A DNA stretch of 64,000 nt, taken from the NCBI RefSeq assembly GCF_012847335.1, contig NZ_JABBDX010000001.1:372001-436000 (forward strand), in the 5' to 3' direction. A program made the translations under genes and the position numbers. Under the pieces are notes generated by a model, which ran no database searches, had not been told where the DNA came from, and was given only the letters and a program-made list of their open reading frames with translations. Of this stretch, positions 1-8,547 are shown piece after piece. How positions within the stretch are numbered: position 1 is the first letter of the stretch; each line of letters opens with the position of its first letter. Source of the DNA: Psychrobacter sp. MF31. GTDB lineage: Bacteria > Pseudomonadota > Gammaproteobacteria > Pseudomonadales > Moraxellaceae.

Positions 1-449
1 AACGGATACTCTAAAACGTAATCTTTGCCATCAATGTTTCGCGTTTCTTTGCCCTCAGCTAGCAGCGTTCCAAATCCAGTTGGGGTAAATACTGCCCCAA
101 GCCCCATTCCAGCAGCTTGGATTCGGCAAGCCAAATTACCTTGAGGCACAAGTTCTAACTCAATTTTGCCCGCGCGGTACAATTCATCAAATACCCATGA
201 GTCCGATTGTCTTGGAAATGAGCAAATGATTTTGCGAACCGCGCCGGATTTGAGCAATTTGGCTAAGCCAAAATCACCATTGCCGGCATTATTGTTAATG
301 ATCACCAAATCTTTTACTTTTAAATCAATCAAGCCATCGATCAGCTCAGCCGGTTGTCCTGCCGTTCCAAAGCCGCCGATCATAATGGTGGCGCCATCTT
401 TGATTTGACTGAGCACCTCTTGCATGGATTTTTGAGTTTTATCAATCAT
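1..449 (-). CDS. catI: 3-oxoacid (beta-ketoadipate) CoA-transferase subunit A, 3' end cut by window edge
   Basis: About 149 residues are visible, starting at an ATG preceded by an AAGGA box. The protein begins MIDKTQKSMQEV and carries the GGFGTAGQP glycine-rich segment followed by IINNNAGNGDFGL and CSFPRQ, typical of the alpha subunit of family I CoA transferases. Enzymes of this family move CoA from succinyl-CoA to 3-oxoadipate (CatIJ/PcaIJ) or to acetoacetate. Position directly after benE, in the same direction as the ben/cat genes, favours the beta-ketoadipate role. The substrate assignment is inferred from context; the beta subunit would lie outside the window. The C-terminal third is not seen. 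Confidence 0.85.
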   Translation of the reverse strand, partial: MIDKTQKSMQEVLSQIKDGATIMIGGFGTAGQPAELIDGLIDLKVKDLVIINNNAGNGDFGLAKLLKSGAVRKIICSFPRQSDSWVFDELYRAGKIELELVPQGNLACRIQAAGMGLGAVFTPTGFGTLLAEGKETRNIDGKDYVLEYP

Positions 450-503
450 TATCTTGTCCTTTTATCAGTAACATTCGTTATAAGATTAGCTTGTCAAAAA
501 AGT

Positions 504-1706
504 TTAGGTAGCGTTTACCCGCGAAAATAGACGGGTTCGAGTCAATACAACATGCGCAATCATGCCAATCAAAATGCCCCAAAACACTGAGCTTAACCCT
601 AAAAAGTGCATTCCTGATGCCGTTGCTAAAAACGTAATTAACGCCGAATCGCGAGCGCCATCCTCTTTCATTGCCATCGTAATATTGGCTGAAATGGCGC
701 CAATTAACGCAAGCCCTGCTAAGGCTGCCACCAACTCTTTTGGTAATAAGCTAAATAGCATGACGATACTTCCGGCAAATAAACCGCCAATCAAATACAC
801 AATGCCATTGGCAACGCCTGCAATGTAGCGTTTTTCTGGCAATTCATGAGCGTCATGACCTGTGCATAACGCGGCGGTGATGGCAGCAAGAACAATGGTA
901 ATGCCGCCTGTAAAGGCAACGGCAAGGGAAGATAGGCTTGAGAGGGTTACAATCGGTTTGGCAGGCGTGTCATAACCGCTGATTTTTAAAATTGCCATTC
1001 CGGGTAAAAACTGTCCAGTTAAGCTCACCAAAATCAACGGCAGCGCAAGATTCATTGCCGCATTCAAAGAAAATTCCGGCGCGATAAATTTAGGAATGGT
1101 AAGCGCAAAGCTCATCGCAACCGGATTCATTTTGCCAAGAATAACGCTTAAAATAATGCCGCAAGCCAGCACCCAAATCATGGTATATCGCGGCGAGAAG
1201 CGCTTAGCAAGCAAGTAACACGCCAGCATACTAAAGACGATCAAAGGCATGGTGTCAGTGGCGCGAAACAAATCCACGCCAAACTGAAATAAAATCCCCG
1301 CCATCATTCCGGCAGCAATACCATCAGGGATCCATGTTAAAAACTTATCAAAATAACCGGTCGCGCCCACGATATAAATCACAATGGCGGCGATAACGTA
1401 TCCGGCAACCGCCTCATTGATGCTCATTTGCGGAAATAAAGTGACGAGCAGCGCCGTTCCGGGGGCTGACCATGCGGTAATCACCGGCGCTTTATATTTA
1501 ATCGATAAATAAATTCCTGGAATCGCTGCCCCAATGGAAACGCCCCAAATCCAAGACGCCATCATGCCATCGGAAACGTTTGCCGCTTGCGCCGCCTGAA
1601 AAAAGATAATCAAAGGTCCCGCGTACGAGATAAGAACCGCTAAAAATCCGGCAACGCTTGCTGACACCGACCAGTCTTGTTTTAGGGTTTGGATGACACT
1701 TGCCAT
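504..1706 (-). CDS. benE: BenE-type benzoate:H+ symporter
   Basis: A 400-residue integral membrane protein with about 12 hydrophobic segments. The N-terminal FLAVLISYAGPLIIFFQAA and the later WSAPGTALL and SLTGQFLPGMA segments are typical of the benzoate/H+ symporter (BenE) family, which imports benzoate using the proton gradient. An open frame extends 19 codons further upstream, but the internal ATG is preceded by a strong GCAAGGAGG box at good spacing, so I place the start there. It is the last ben gene of the leftward cat-ben cluster, downstream of benD. The gap of about 125 bases after benD shows no obvious terminator, so co-transcription is likely. Confidence 0.9.
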   Translation of the reverse strand: MASVIQTLKQDWSVSASVAGFLAVLISYAGPLIIFFQAAQAANVSDGMMASWIWGVSIGAAIPGIYLSIKYKAPVITAWSAPGTALLVTLFPQMSINEAVAGYVIAAIVIYIVGATGYFDKFLTWIPDGIAAGMMAGILFQFGVDLFRATDTMPLIVFSMLACYLLAKRFSPRYTMIWVLACGIILSVILGKMNPVAMSFALTIPKFIAPEFSLNAAMNLALPLILVSLTGQFLPGMAILKISGYDTPAKPIVTLSSLSSLAVAFTGGITIVLAAITAALCTGHDAHELPEKRYIAGVANGIVYLIGGLFAGSIVMLFSLLPKELVAALAGLALIGAISANITMAMKEDGARDSALITFLATASGMHFLGLSSVFWGILIGMIAHVVLTRTRLFSRVNAT

Positions 1707-1831
1707 ATTGCCTCCTTGCAACTCGGCAAAACATAACAGCTTCGCACCGCTTATTGTCGCCACTTAATTTATTTGGCTTAACTATCATGATGATTAACGC
1801 CCGTTAACCAAAATAGCTTAAATGATTTAAA

Positions 1832-2635
1832 CTAACCTTTATCGCCGCCGCCCACGGCAATCGTAGAGCCTGTGATATAAGACGCTTCGGGTGATGCCAA
1901 AAAGACAATGGCGTTGACCTGCTCCTCAATCGTGCCATAGCGCTTCATAAAGGTGCGATCGATGGTTTGCTGAACCACCTCATCCATCCACATTTTTTCG
2001 TTATCCGTCATTGGGGCGCTATTTCGCGGGATTTTGCGCGGCGGTGCTTCGGTGCCTCCGGTAGCCACGGCATTAACGCGGATATTTTGCTCGGCAAACT
2101 CAAACGCTAACGAGGCGGTCAGCGCGTTAATGCCGCCTTTTGCTGTGGAATAGGGGATTCGGTTAATTCCGCAAGTGGCGATGGAGGACACATTAACAAT
2201 CGCGCCGCTTTGTTGTGCCACCATTTGCGGCAATACTGCTCGGCAGCACCAAAGCGAGGGGAATAAGGAGCGGCTAATTTCTTTGTCGATTTCCTCAGGG
2301 CTAAATTCGGTAAATGGCTTCATCCAAATCGCGCCGCCGACATTGTTGATAAGCACGTCAATCCGGTTAAATTCTTTGAGCGCTTTGTCCATCACTGATT
2401 TAGCGCCTGCAAACTCTTCAAGGTTGGCGTGAACACTGATGGCAGTCGCGCCCAAGTCTTGAACTTCAGCCAATACCTCATCAACCAATGGTGATAAATC
2501 TGCCAGCACCAACGCTGCGTCCTCACGAGCCAATCGTAGCGCCACCCCGCGACCAATGCCTTGTGCTGCGCCTGTCACCACGCAAACCTTGTCAACAAAG
2601 CGTTTTGCAATCGTGCTGTTGTCGTTGTTGCTCAT
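1832..2635 (-). CDS. benD: 1,6-dihydroxycyclohexa-2,4-diene-1-carboxylate dehydrogenase
   Basis: A 267-residue short-chain dehydrogenase that oxidises and decarboxylates the cis-diol made by benzoate dioxygenase to catechol with NAD+. Visible signatures: the N-terminal Rossmann motif VTGAAQGIGRG, the NNVGG segment, the serine of NVSSIA and the YSTAKGG catalytic Tyr/Lys pair, ending in the family-typical ITGSTIAVGGGDKG. The ATG chosen lies eight bases after AAGGAG. A GTG twelve codons upstream is possible, but it would leave almost no gap after benC. The gene sits between benC and benE. The BenD rather than generic SDR assignment rests on sequence resemblance plus operon position. Confidence 0.92.
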   Translation of the reverse strand: MSNNDNSTIAKRFVDKVCVVTGAAQGIGRGVALRLAREDAALVLADLSPLVDEVLAEVQDLGATAISVHANLEEFAGAKSVMDKALKEFNRIDVLINNVGGAIWMKPFTEFSPEEIDKEISRSLFPSLWCCRAVLPQMVAQQSGAIVNVSSIATCGINRIPYSTAKGGINALTASLAFEFAEQNIRVNAVATGGTEAPPRKIPRNSAPMTDNEKMWMDEVVQQTIDRTFMKRYGTIEEQVNAIVFLASPEASYITGSTIAVGGGDKG

Positions 2636-2671
2636 TTTCCGCTCCTTGTTACCTTCTTTTGCCCTTACCAC

Positions 2672-3688
2672 TTACTGCTCGCTTGGGGTAAATTTTTCAT
2701 AATAAAAGTTGCTTGGCTGAATGTTGTTGCTCTCAAGCCAGTTTTGAACGGCATCCACCATAGCAAGCGGACCACAAAGATAAATGTCCACCTCACCATT
2801 ATTGAGCCAATCGTCCTTAATATGGTGGGTCACATAGCCTTTTTTGTCATGGCTGCTGTCTTCACTTGCCACGCAAGAATGGTAGTTAAACCACGGATGG
2901 TTTTGTTTGACTTCATCAAGCTTTTGCGTTTCCACCAAATCAAAATCATGGGTGACGCCATAGACCATATTGATCGGGTGGTGCGCTCCTGACACCTCTA
3001 GGCTTTTGAGCATCGATAAAAACGGCGCAATCCCTGTTCCCCCTGCCAAAAATAGCGTGGGTCGAACCACAGGTCGCAAATAAAAGCTGCCAAAAGGTCC
3101 TTCAAATTCAATATCTTGACCAATGGTGGCGTTTTGAGATAAAAAGCTGCTCATTTTGCCATTTGGAATATTGCGAACGACAAATTCCGCTTGATGGGCA
3201 CTTGGAATGGAGCTGAACGAATAAGAGCGCGTCTCGTCAGTATTTGGGATGGTGACATTGACGTATTGCCCCGGTAAAAACACCAAAGCGTCAGGGTTTT
3301 CAACATCAATGCCAAAATGGATGGTCGATTCAGACAACGTAGTTACCGCCGCCAGTTTACCTTTAAATGTAGCTTTGCCAACTTTGCAAGCCTCAGAGGA
3401 GCTAGGAACTTTAATGACGCAATCGCTCGTTGGCATCATCTGACAGGTCAGCACAAAGCCTTCTTCGGCTTCATCTTCGCTCAACGCGTCTTCAATATAA
3501 AGGTCAGCGTCCATGTCATAGCTGCCCGATTCGCAGTGGCAGCGGCAGGTTCCGCAAGCGCCATCTAAGCAGTCCACCGGAATGTTAAACTTTTGGCGGT
3601 AGGCGGCTTCAGCAACGGTTTCGCCGTCATCACATTTGATAAATCCGGTGACGCCATCTTCAAACTGTAAGGCGATATTGTATTCCAT
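2672..3688 (-). CDS. benC: Benzoate 1,2-dioxygenase reductase (electron transfer component)
   Basis: A 338-residue NADH-dependent reductase that feeds electrons to the BenAB oxygenase. The N-terminal plant-type [2Fe-2S] ferredoxin domain shows Cys40, Cys45, Cys48 and Cys82 (DCLDGACGTCRC...TCQ). It is followed by a FAD-binding barrel with RSYSFSS and a nucleotide-binding domain with GGTGIAPFLSML and a C-terminal CGPLAMVDAV. This ferredoxin-FAD-NAD order and the length match the BenC/XylZ family. The start ATG follows an AAGGAG box. It lies between benB and benD with a short hairpin-bearing spacer on the benB side. Confidence 0.95.
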   Translation of the reverse strand: MEYNIALQFEDGVTGFIKCDDGETVAEAAYRQKFNIPVDCLDGACGTCRCHCESGSYDMDADLYIEDALSEDEAEEGFVLTCQMMPTSDCVIKVPSSSEACKVGKATFKGKLAAVTTLSESTIHFGIDVENPDALVFLPGQYVNVTIPNTDETRSYSFSSIPSAHQAEFVVRNIPNGKMSSFLSQNATIGQDIEFEGPFGSFYLRPVVRPTLFLAGGTGIAPFLSMLKSLEVSGAHHPINMVYGVTHDFDLVETQKLDEVKQNHPWFNYHSCVASEDSSHDKKGYVTHHIKDDWLNNGEVDIYLCGPLAMVDAVQNWLESNNIQPSNFYYEKFTPSEQ

Positions 3689-3717
3689 GAAAAGCTCCTT
3701 TTTTCAATAGCGGCTTG

Positions 3718-3746
3718 GGCTTATTAAAAAATGCTTTCAATAAGCC
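3718..3746 (-). other. Inverted repeat in the benB-benC spacer
   Basis: Perfect 8-bp arms (GGCTTATT / AATAAGCC) surround a 13-base loop between the stop of benB and the start of benC. No run of T follows on the transcribed strand, so it does not look like an intrinsic terminator. An RNA stability or processing role is possible but is inference. Confidence 0.45.
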
Positions 3747-3753
3747 GATTTGA

Positions 3754-4254
3754 CTAAATATGATAAATATCAATTAATTGGTGAACGTAGTCGTCTTTTA
3801 AGACCACGTATTTATCAATGATTTTTGGCGCATCACCGTTAAAGTTAATTTTGTATTGAGAATAGCCCCAATACGTGGTAGTTTTATGATAGCGGCAGGA
3901 TTTATTAATCCAGTTAAAGCGCACGGTGACAATGCCCTCGCTGTCATCAAGCAGCTCAATATTGGATAGATTGTGCGTGGTTCTGGTATCAGGCAAAGTT
4001 GCCGATGAGCGCTCCGTTTCGATCCGAAACACCCGATCTTCAAGACCTCGGCGGTCGGGATAATAAATCAGTGAAATCTCAGTTTCAGGGTTGTCCACCA
4101 AGCTGCCATCGTCATCCCAGCTTGGCATCCAAAATGGGCAGTCTTCATCGTAGCAGGCAAGCCAGTCTTTCCAGTTTTTTTCATCCAAAAAGCGCGCTTC
4201 GCGGTACAAAAACTGGCGAATGGTCTCAATGTCGGTTTTTACAGTCGTGGTCAT
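3754..4254 (-). CDS. benB: Benzoate 1,2-dioxygenase small (beta) subunit
   Basis: A 166-residue protein of the ring-hydroxylating dioxygenase beta-subunit family, a cone-shaped NTF2-like fold that packs under the catalytic alpha subunits in an alpha3beta3 hexamer. Typical features are the N-terminal FLYREARFLDEKNW helix, CPFWMPSWDDDG, and the arginine-rich RVFRIETERSSA segment, with DKYVVLKDDYV near the end. The length is usual for BenB. A TTG two codons upstream is open, but the ATG lies seven bases after AAGGA and is preferred. It directly follows benA and precedes benC. Confidence 0.94.
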   Translation of the reverse strand: MTTTVKTDIETIRQFLYREARFLDEKNWKDWLACYDEDCPFWMPSWDDDGSLVDNPETEISLIYYPDRRGLEDRVFRIETERSSATLPDTRTTHNLSNIELLDDSEGIVTVRFNWINKSCRYHKTTTYWGYSQYKINFNGDAPKIIDKYVVLKDDYVHQLIDIYHI

Positions 4255-4301
4255 GATCAAATCCTTGTAGTGTGGTCAGCTCTTAGCGACATCCGTGCCG
4301 A

Positions 4302-5666
4302 TTATTCTGACTCTTTAGCCAGCGCCTTTTTCATCTCATCGAGCCAATACTCATGCTGAACGGTGTATAAGCCTTCATCTTCGGTTTTCACGCCACTCAT
4401 GATGGGCTTTAAGTTGATGGCTTCAGCGCCTGCGTCTGCGCCATTGATCCAATGCGTTGCCCCGCGGCACATGTCGTTCCATTCAAGCTTGATGCCACCA
4501 AAGCCTTCTTGACATGAGCGAAACTCTTCTAAATCGTCAGGCGTTGCCATGCCGCTTACGTTAAAAAAGTCTTCATACTGGCGGATTCGGCGGGCGCGAG
4601 ATTCCGCGCTTTCATTTTTGGGCGCAATACACCAGATGCTTACCTCGGTTTTATCTACCGATAAGGGTCGTAGCATTCGGATTTGTGAGCCAAACTGATC
4701 CATTAAATAAACGTTTGGATACAAGCACAGGTTGCGCGAGCGCTCGATCATCCAGTTCGCCATGCCCTCGCCATAGTTGGCAATATAGTCCTCGCGGTAA
4801 GCGTAGTTTGGGCGATCTTGCGGGTTTTCCCACTGCGTCCAAAGCAGCATATGACCGTTTTCAAAAGCATAAAACCCGCCGCCTTGACGACCCCATTTGC
4901 CTGCGTTCATGGCTTTAATGTTGTCCTCTTTAACCGCCGCTTGCTCTTTTCGGCGACCAGTGGTTGCCGCATAGTTCCAGTGAACGGCAGAAACGTGATA
5001 GCCATCGGCGCCATTTTCTGCTTGCAATTTCCAGTTGCCATCAAAAGTATACGTCGATGAGCCGCGAAGCACTTCAAGACCGTCTTTGGACTGGTTGACG
5101 ATCATGTCGATGATTTTGGTGGATTCGCCAAGCCACGCTTCAATCGGCTGAACGTCATCGTTTAAGCTGCCAAACAAAAAGCCTTTATAATTGGCAAATT
5201 TAACCTGAACCAAATCATGAGAGCCGTCTTTGTTAAAGCACTCAGGGTAGCCTGCGTCTTTTGGGTCTTTAACCTTTAATAGCTTTCCTGAATTGTTAAA
5301 CGTCCAACCGTGAAAGGGGCAAGTGTAGCTTGATTTGTTGCCTTTTTTGCGACGGCAAAGTTGAGCGCCGCGGTGGGTGCAAGCATTGATCATGCAGTGC
5401 AGCTCGCCGTTTTTATTTCGAGCCAAAATCACCGGCTGGCGACCGATATAGGTGGTGTAATAATCGTTGTTATTAGGGATTTGGCTTTCATGAGCCAAAT
5501 AAATCCAATTGTTTTCAAAGATGTATTTCATCTCAAGTTCAAACAATGCTTCATTGGTAAAGGCGCTGCGGTGGAGCCGAAAAATACCGTTGTCATGATT
5601 TTCTTCTAAAAAATCATCAATCGCAATGTCTGATCCTTCAGGCACTAATTTAATTCGATCGCTCAT
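4302..5666 (-). CDS. benA: Benzoate 1,2-dioxygenase large (alpha) subunit
   Basis: A 454-residue Rieske non-haem iron oxygenase that dihydroxylates benzoate to the cis-1,2-diol. The Rieske [2Fe-2S] ligands are visible as Cys96-x-His98 and Cys116-x2-His119. The mononuclear iron site follows as Asp221-Gly-Tyr-His224 and His229 within the [15 protein letters not shown] stretch. The length matches the BenA/XylX family. The ATG is preceded by GCAAGGAAG. The gene opens the ben portion of the leftward cluster, 124 bases after catA. A TATAAT hexamer lies a few bases before its ribosome-binding site, but no good -35 partner is present, so an independent promoter is uncertain. Confidence 0.96.
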   Translation of the reverse strand: MSDRIKLVPEGSDIAIDDFLEENHDNGIFRLHRSAFTNEALFELEMKYIFENNWIYLAHESQIPNNNDYYTTYIGRQPVILARNKNGELHCMINACTHRGAQLCRRKKGNKSSYTCPFHGWTFNNSGKLLKVKDPKDAGYPECFNKDGSHDLVQVKFANYKGFLFGSLNDDVQPIEAWLGESTKIIDMIVNQSKDGLEVLRGSSTYTFDGNWKLQAENGADGYHVSAVHWNYAATTGRRKEQAAVKEDNIKAMNAGKWGRQGGGFYAFENGHMLLWTQWENPQDRPNYAYREDYIANYGEGMANWMIERSRNLCLYPNVYLMDQFGSQIRMLRPLSVDKTEVSIWCIAPKNESAESRARRIRQYEDFFNVSGMATPDDLEEFRSCQEGFGGIKLEWNDMCRGATHWINGADAGAEAINLKPIMSGVKTEDEGLYTVQHEYWLDEMKKALAKESE

Positions 5667-5746
5667 GGCTGTCTTCCTTGCAATTATAATTTTGGCAATT
5701 TGGCAATTTAGCGTAGTGGTTAGTCATGGCTAACATGATTGGGTTG

Positions 5747-5779
5747 AGCTTGATACCACAAGGGCTGTCGTATCAAGCT
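5747..5779 (-). other. Perfect 10-bp inverted repeat in the catA-benA spacer
   Basis: Arms AGCTTGATAC and GTATCAAGCT enclose a 13-base loop immediately after the catA stop codon. The arms end in ATAC and GTAT, the half-sites recognised by BenM/CatM proteins, but the spacing is 13 rather than 7. No T-run follows on the transcribed strand. It may be a partial terminator, an RNA-stabilising hairpin or a variant operator. Confidence 0.5.
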
Positions 5780-5790
5780 TAAAATAGCAA

Positions 5791-6714
5791 TTAGCCTTGG
5801 GCGCGGCGGCGTTCAACATCACTGCCTTGAACCGGATTTGGCACGTCACCTAGCAACTGAAAGTCAAAGTCGATTGAGGCAAACGGCTCATCCAAGCCTT
5901 TTTCTTTTAACGCGGCTTCATCATCAATCATGGTGATTTCAGGAACCAATCCTTCGCGGCTGGCAAAGGCAAAGTCGTCCCAAAGGTACTCATCGCCATC
6001 GATGTTGATCTGAGTGGTCAATTTACGTTTGCCATCCGCGCTGACAAAAAAGTGAATGTGAGCGGGGCGGTTGCCATGGCGACCAAGCGCGTCAAGCAGT
6101 TTTTTGACCATACCATTTGGCGGAACCGAGTAGCCAAGCGGAACCACGCTTCTAAAGGCGTACTGACCGTTTTCATCGGTTAAAATGCTGCGGCGAAGGT
6201 TAAATTCTGATTGCGTGGTGTCAAAAAAGGAGTAGTTGCCAAGCGTGTTTGCTTGCCAAACTTCAACTTTTGCGTTCGGAATTGGTGTGCCATTTTCATC
6301 GCGAACCGTACCTTGCATAAATAACACCGTGCCTTTGCCATCTTCGCTGCCATCATCAAGACGGGCAAAGCCAGTTGATTCCGGAGCGCCTGCCACATAA
6401 AGTGGACCTTCGATGGTTCGCGGTGTTCCGCCTTCAAGACCTGCTTTTTTCATGTCCTCTTCGATTTTTAAATCGACAAAGTGATCAAAGCCAAGTCCGG
6501 GTGATAACAGTCCGGCTTCTTTGCCCAAATCTGAAATATACTCCACGCCTGCCCAATACTCGTCAGCGGTGATGTTCAGATCGTTGATGGTTTGCATCAG
6601 ATCGGTGACAATGCGCAGGGTAATTTCTTGGATGCGTGGATTGACCGTTTCAGGATAGTCAATTTTGCCTGTGATAAACTGCTTGGCAAGGGCTTCAACT
6701 TGGGTACGTTCCAT
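5791..6714 (-). CDS. catA: Catechol 1,2-dioxygenase
   Basis: A 307-residue intradiol dioxygenase that cleaves catechol to cis,cis-muconate with a non-haem ferric iron. The four iron ligands can be placed: Tyr161 (in NTLGNYSFFD), Tyr195 (PLGYSVP), His219 and His221 (RPAHIHFF). The N-terminal helical dimerisation domain and the length agree with CatA of Acinetobacter and Pseudomonas. The start ATG follows CCAAGGAGAG. It lies between catC and benA, in line with flow from BenD product to CatB substrate. Confidence 0.96.
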   Translation of the reverse strand: MERTQVEALAKQFITGKIDYPETVNPRIQEITLRIVTDLMQTINDLNITADEYWAGVEYISDLGKEAGLLSPGLGFDHFVDLKIEEDMKKAGLEGGTPRTIEGPLYVAGAPESTGFARLDDGSEDGKGTVLFMQGTVRDENGTPIPNAKVEVWQANTLGNYSFFDTTQSEFNLRRSILTDENGQYAFRSVVPLGYSVPPNGMVKKLLDALGRHGNRPAHIHFFVSADGKRKLTTQINIDGDEYLWDDFAFASREGLVPEITMIDDEAALKEKGLDEPFASIDFDFQLLGDVPNPVQGSDVERRRAQG

Positions 6715-6812
6715 GATACTCTCCTTGGATTTGGGGCTTTGTTGGGTTCTGCTGTTCGGGTAGGTCAGCAGTGACCTAAAAATTAATCGTGTTTAAAATC
6801 AGACGACAATCA

Positions 6813-7103
6813 TTAGCTGTCGTCATCGCGAATTGATGAAGGGTGACGCAATATTGGGGTTACCTCAACTTTCATATAAGGATAAAGCGGTAGTGACATC
6901 AAAAGCTCATGAAGCGCTTCATTACTCTCAACATCAAAGATGCTAAAGTTTGAATACTCACCCGCCAAGCGCCAAATATGTCGCCATTTGCCGTCCTCTT
7001 GAAGCTGTTGTGACAGCGCTTTTTCGGTAGCTTTAAGCTTGGCAGCTTTTTGCTCATCCATATCGGGTGGAAGCATGACATCCATTCGAACGTGATATAA
7101 CAT
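6813..7103 (-). CDS. catC: Muconolactone delta-isomerase
   Basis: A 96-residue enzyme, the normal size for this family, converting (+)-muconolactone to 3-oxoadipate enol-lactone. The start MLYHVRMDVMLPPDMD and the internal WRHIWRLAGEYSNFSIFDVES are characteristic of the CatC alpha/beta ferredoxin-like fold, which assembles into decamers. A purine-rich AAAGGAAAA box precedes the ATG. It sits 39 bases after catB and about 100 bases before catA. Confidence 0.95.
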   Translation of the reverse strand: MLYHVRMDVMLPPDMDEQKAAKLKATEKALSQQLQEDGKWRHIWRLAGEYSNFSIFDVESNEALHELLMSLPLYPYMKVEVTPILRHPSSIRDDDS

Positions 7104-7142
7104 GATGATTTTCCTTTTTTTCTTTAAAATAAACGTTTGGCT

Positions 7143-8288
7143 TTAAGCCAATTTAAGCGTTTTTGTATCTACTAAATTAAGCGCCTTATTAGCGTAGTAA
7201 TACACTTTTTCGCAATCCACCTCGATGCCAAGACCTGCTTTTGTAGGAACGATTAAGCCAAAATCTTGATAATTAAGCGGCGTTGCCAAAACATCGTCGG
7301 TCAGCAGCAAAGGTCCAAACAGTTCGGTATCAAAGGCAAGGCTTGGAAAAGTGGCAAATACGTGAGCCGAAGCTGCTGTTCCGATAGGACCTTCAAGCAT
7401 TGTTCCGCCATAAAGCTCAATGCCGTTTAAATGTGCCAATTGACCGATTAATGCAGCGGCTTTTAGTCCGCCTGCTTGGTTAATCTTGACGGCAAATACG
7501 TCTGCGCTGTGGTCAGCGGCAAGACCAAAGGCATTTTGTGGATCTTGAACGATTTCATCCGCCATGATTGCCACATCAAAGCGCTGACTTAAGCGTTTAA
7601 GTCCGGCTTGGTTGCGCATGCTGATAGGCTGCTCAATTAAATCAATACCGCCGTTTTCTAGCGCTTTGATACCGCTCATTGCCTCAAGCTCAGACCACGC
7701 TTGGTTGACATCAACGGTAATTCGGCAATTCGGAAGCGCATCTTTAATCGCAAGCACGTGATCGACATCGTCTTTGATAGCGCGACCGCCGATTTTTAAC
7801 TTAAAAATGCGGTGACGTTTTTGCTCAACCATCGCTTTGGCTTCAGCAATGTCCGTTTCGGTATTGCCGCTGGCAAGCGTCCAAGCCACTTCAAGGCGAT
7901 CGCGAACGCGGCCGCCAATCAGCTCACTCACTGGAACGCCCAAGCGCTTTCCTTCAATGTCAAGTAGCGCAGTTTCAATCGCGCATTTGGCAAAGCGGTT
8001 GCCACTGATTTGGCGGTTAATCAGCTGCATGGCTTTCGCGCTTGAGGTGGGCTGATCTTGCAATAATAGTGGGGTAATATAAGTGTCAATATTGGTTTTG
8101 ATACTGTGCGGGCTTTCTTCTGCGTAGCTCAAGCCGCCAATGGTCGTCGCTTCGCCCCAGCCTTCAAAGCCATCTTCAGTTTGGATATGAACCAAAACCA
8201 GCGTTTGCGCATTCATCACGGTGCAAGCCAACTTGTGAGCGCGAATGGTAGGAATGGGTACCAATAAGGTATTAATGGCGCGAATCAT
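7143..8288 (-). CDS. catB: Muconate cycloisomerase
   Basis: A 381-residue enolase-superfamily enzyme that cyclises cis,cis-muconate to muconolactone using Mn2+. Catalytic and metal residues are visible: Lys163-x-Lys165 (FKLKIGG), Asp193 (TVDVNQAW), Glu219 (LIEQP), Asp244-Glu245 (MADEIVQ) and Lys268 (AVKINQAGG). I prefer the second ATG because AAGGA lies five bases before it, while the first overlaps the box. It is the first gene of the leftward cat-ben cluster and is divergent from the LysR gene. The intervening region carries the likely operator. Confidence 0.95.
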   Translation of the reverse strand: MIRAINTLLVPIPTIRAHKLACTVMNAQTLVLVHIQTEDGFEGWGEATTIGGLSYAEESPHSIKTNIDTYITPLLLQDQPTSSAKAMQLINRQISGNRFAKCAIETALLDIEGKRLGVPVSELIGGRVRDRLEVAWTLASGNTETDIAEAKAMVEQKRHRIFKLKIGGRAIKDDVDHVLAIKDALPNCRITVDVNQAWSELEAMSGIKALENGGIDLIEQPISMRNQAGLKRLSQRFDVAIMADEIVQDPQNAFGLAADHSADVFAVKINQAGGLKAAALIGQLAHLNGIELYGGTMLEGPIGTAASAHVFATFPSLAFDTELFGPLLLTDDVLATPLNYQDFGLIVPTKAGLGIEVDCEKVYYYANKALNLVDTKTLKLA

Positions 8289-8383
8289 AATCATCCTTAA
8301 AGCGAATTGAGTGTTTCTTATGCTTAATAAGTACTATAATTTGCTAAATTCATGTTGTATAAGACCGAATAGAGCATAATTTA

Positions 8384-8398
8384 ATACCTTTTGAGTAT
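8384..8398. promoter_or_regulatory. Predicted CatM/BenM operator (ATAC-N7-GTAT)
   Basis: The 15-base site is an exact match to the ATAC-N7-GTAT consensus known for CatM and BenM of Acinetobacter. It lies in the 259-base gap between divergent catB and the LysR gene. Weaker relatives flank it: an AAAT-N7-GTAT site at 8346-8360 toward catB and an ATTC-N7-GTTA site at 8410-8424 toward the regulator. This resembles the primary plus accessory site arrangement of these tetrameric regulators. On the catB side, TTATAC and TATAGT spaced by 18 bases (minus strand) are a possible promoter. Confidence 0.8.
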
Positions 8399-8547
8399 TT
8401 ATAGATGTAATTCCAGTTGTGTTATATTTTTTAGGTATGGCAAGAAATGAAATGCTACGCGCAAAGATTGCATAAAGAGTACTTATTAGAGCTAAGCATT
8501 TTTTATGGCAAAAGATAGGGAATGTGATAATAAAAAAAGGATAAAAG

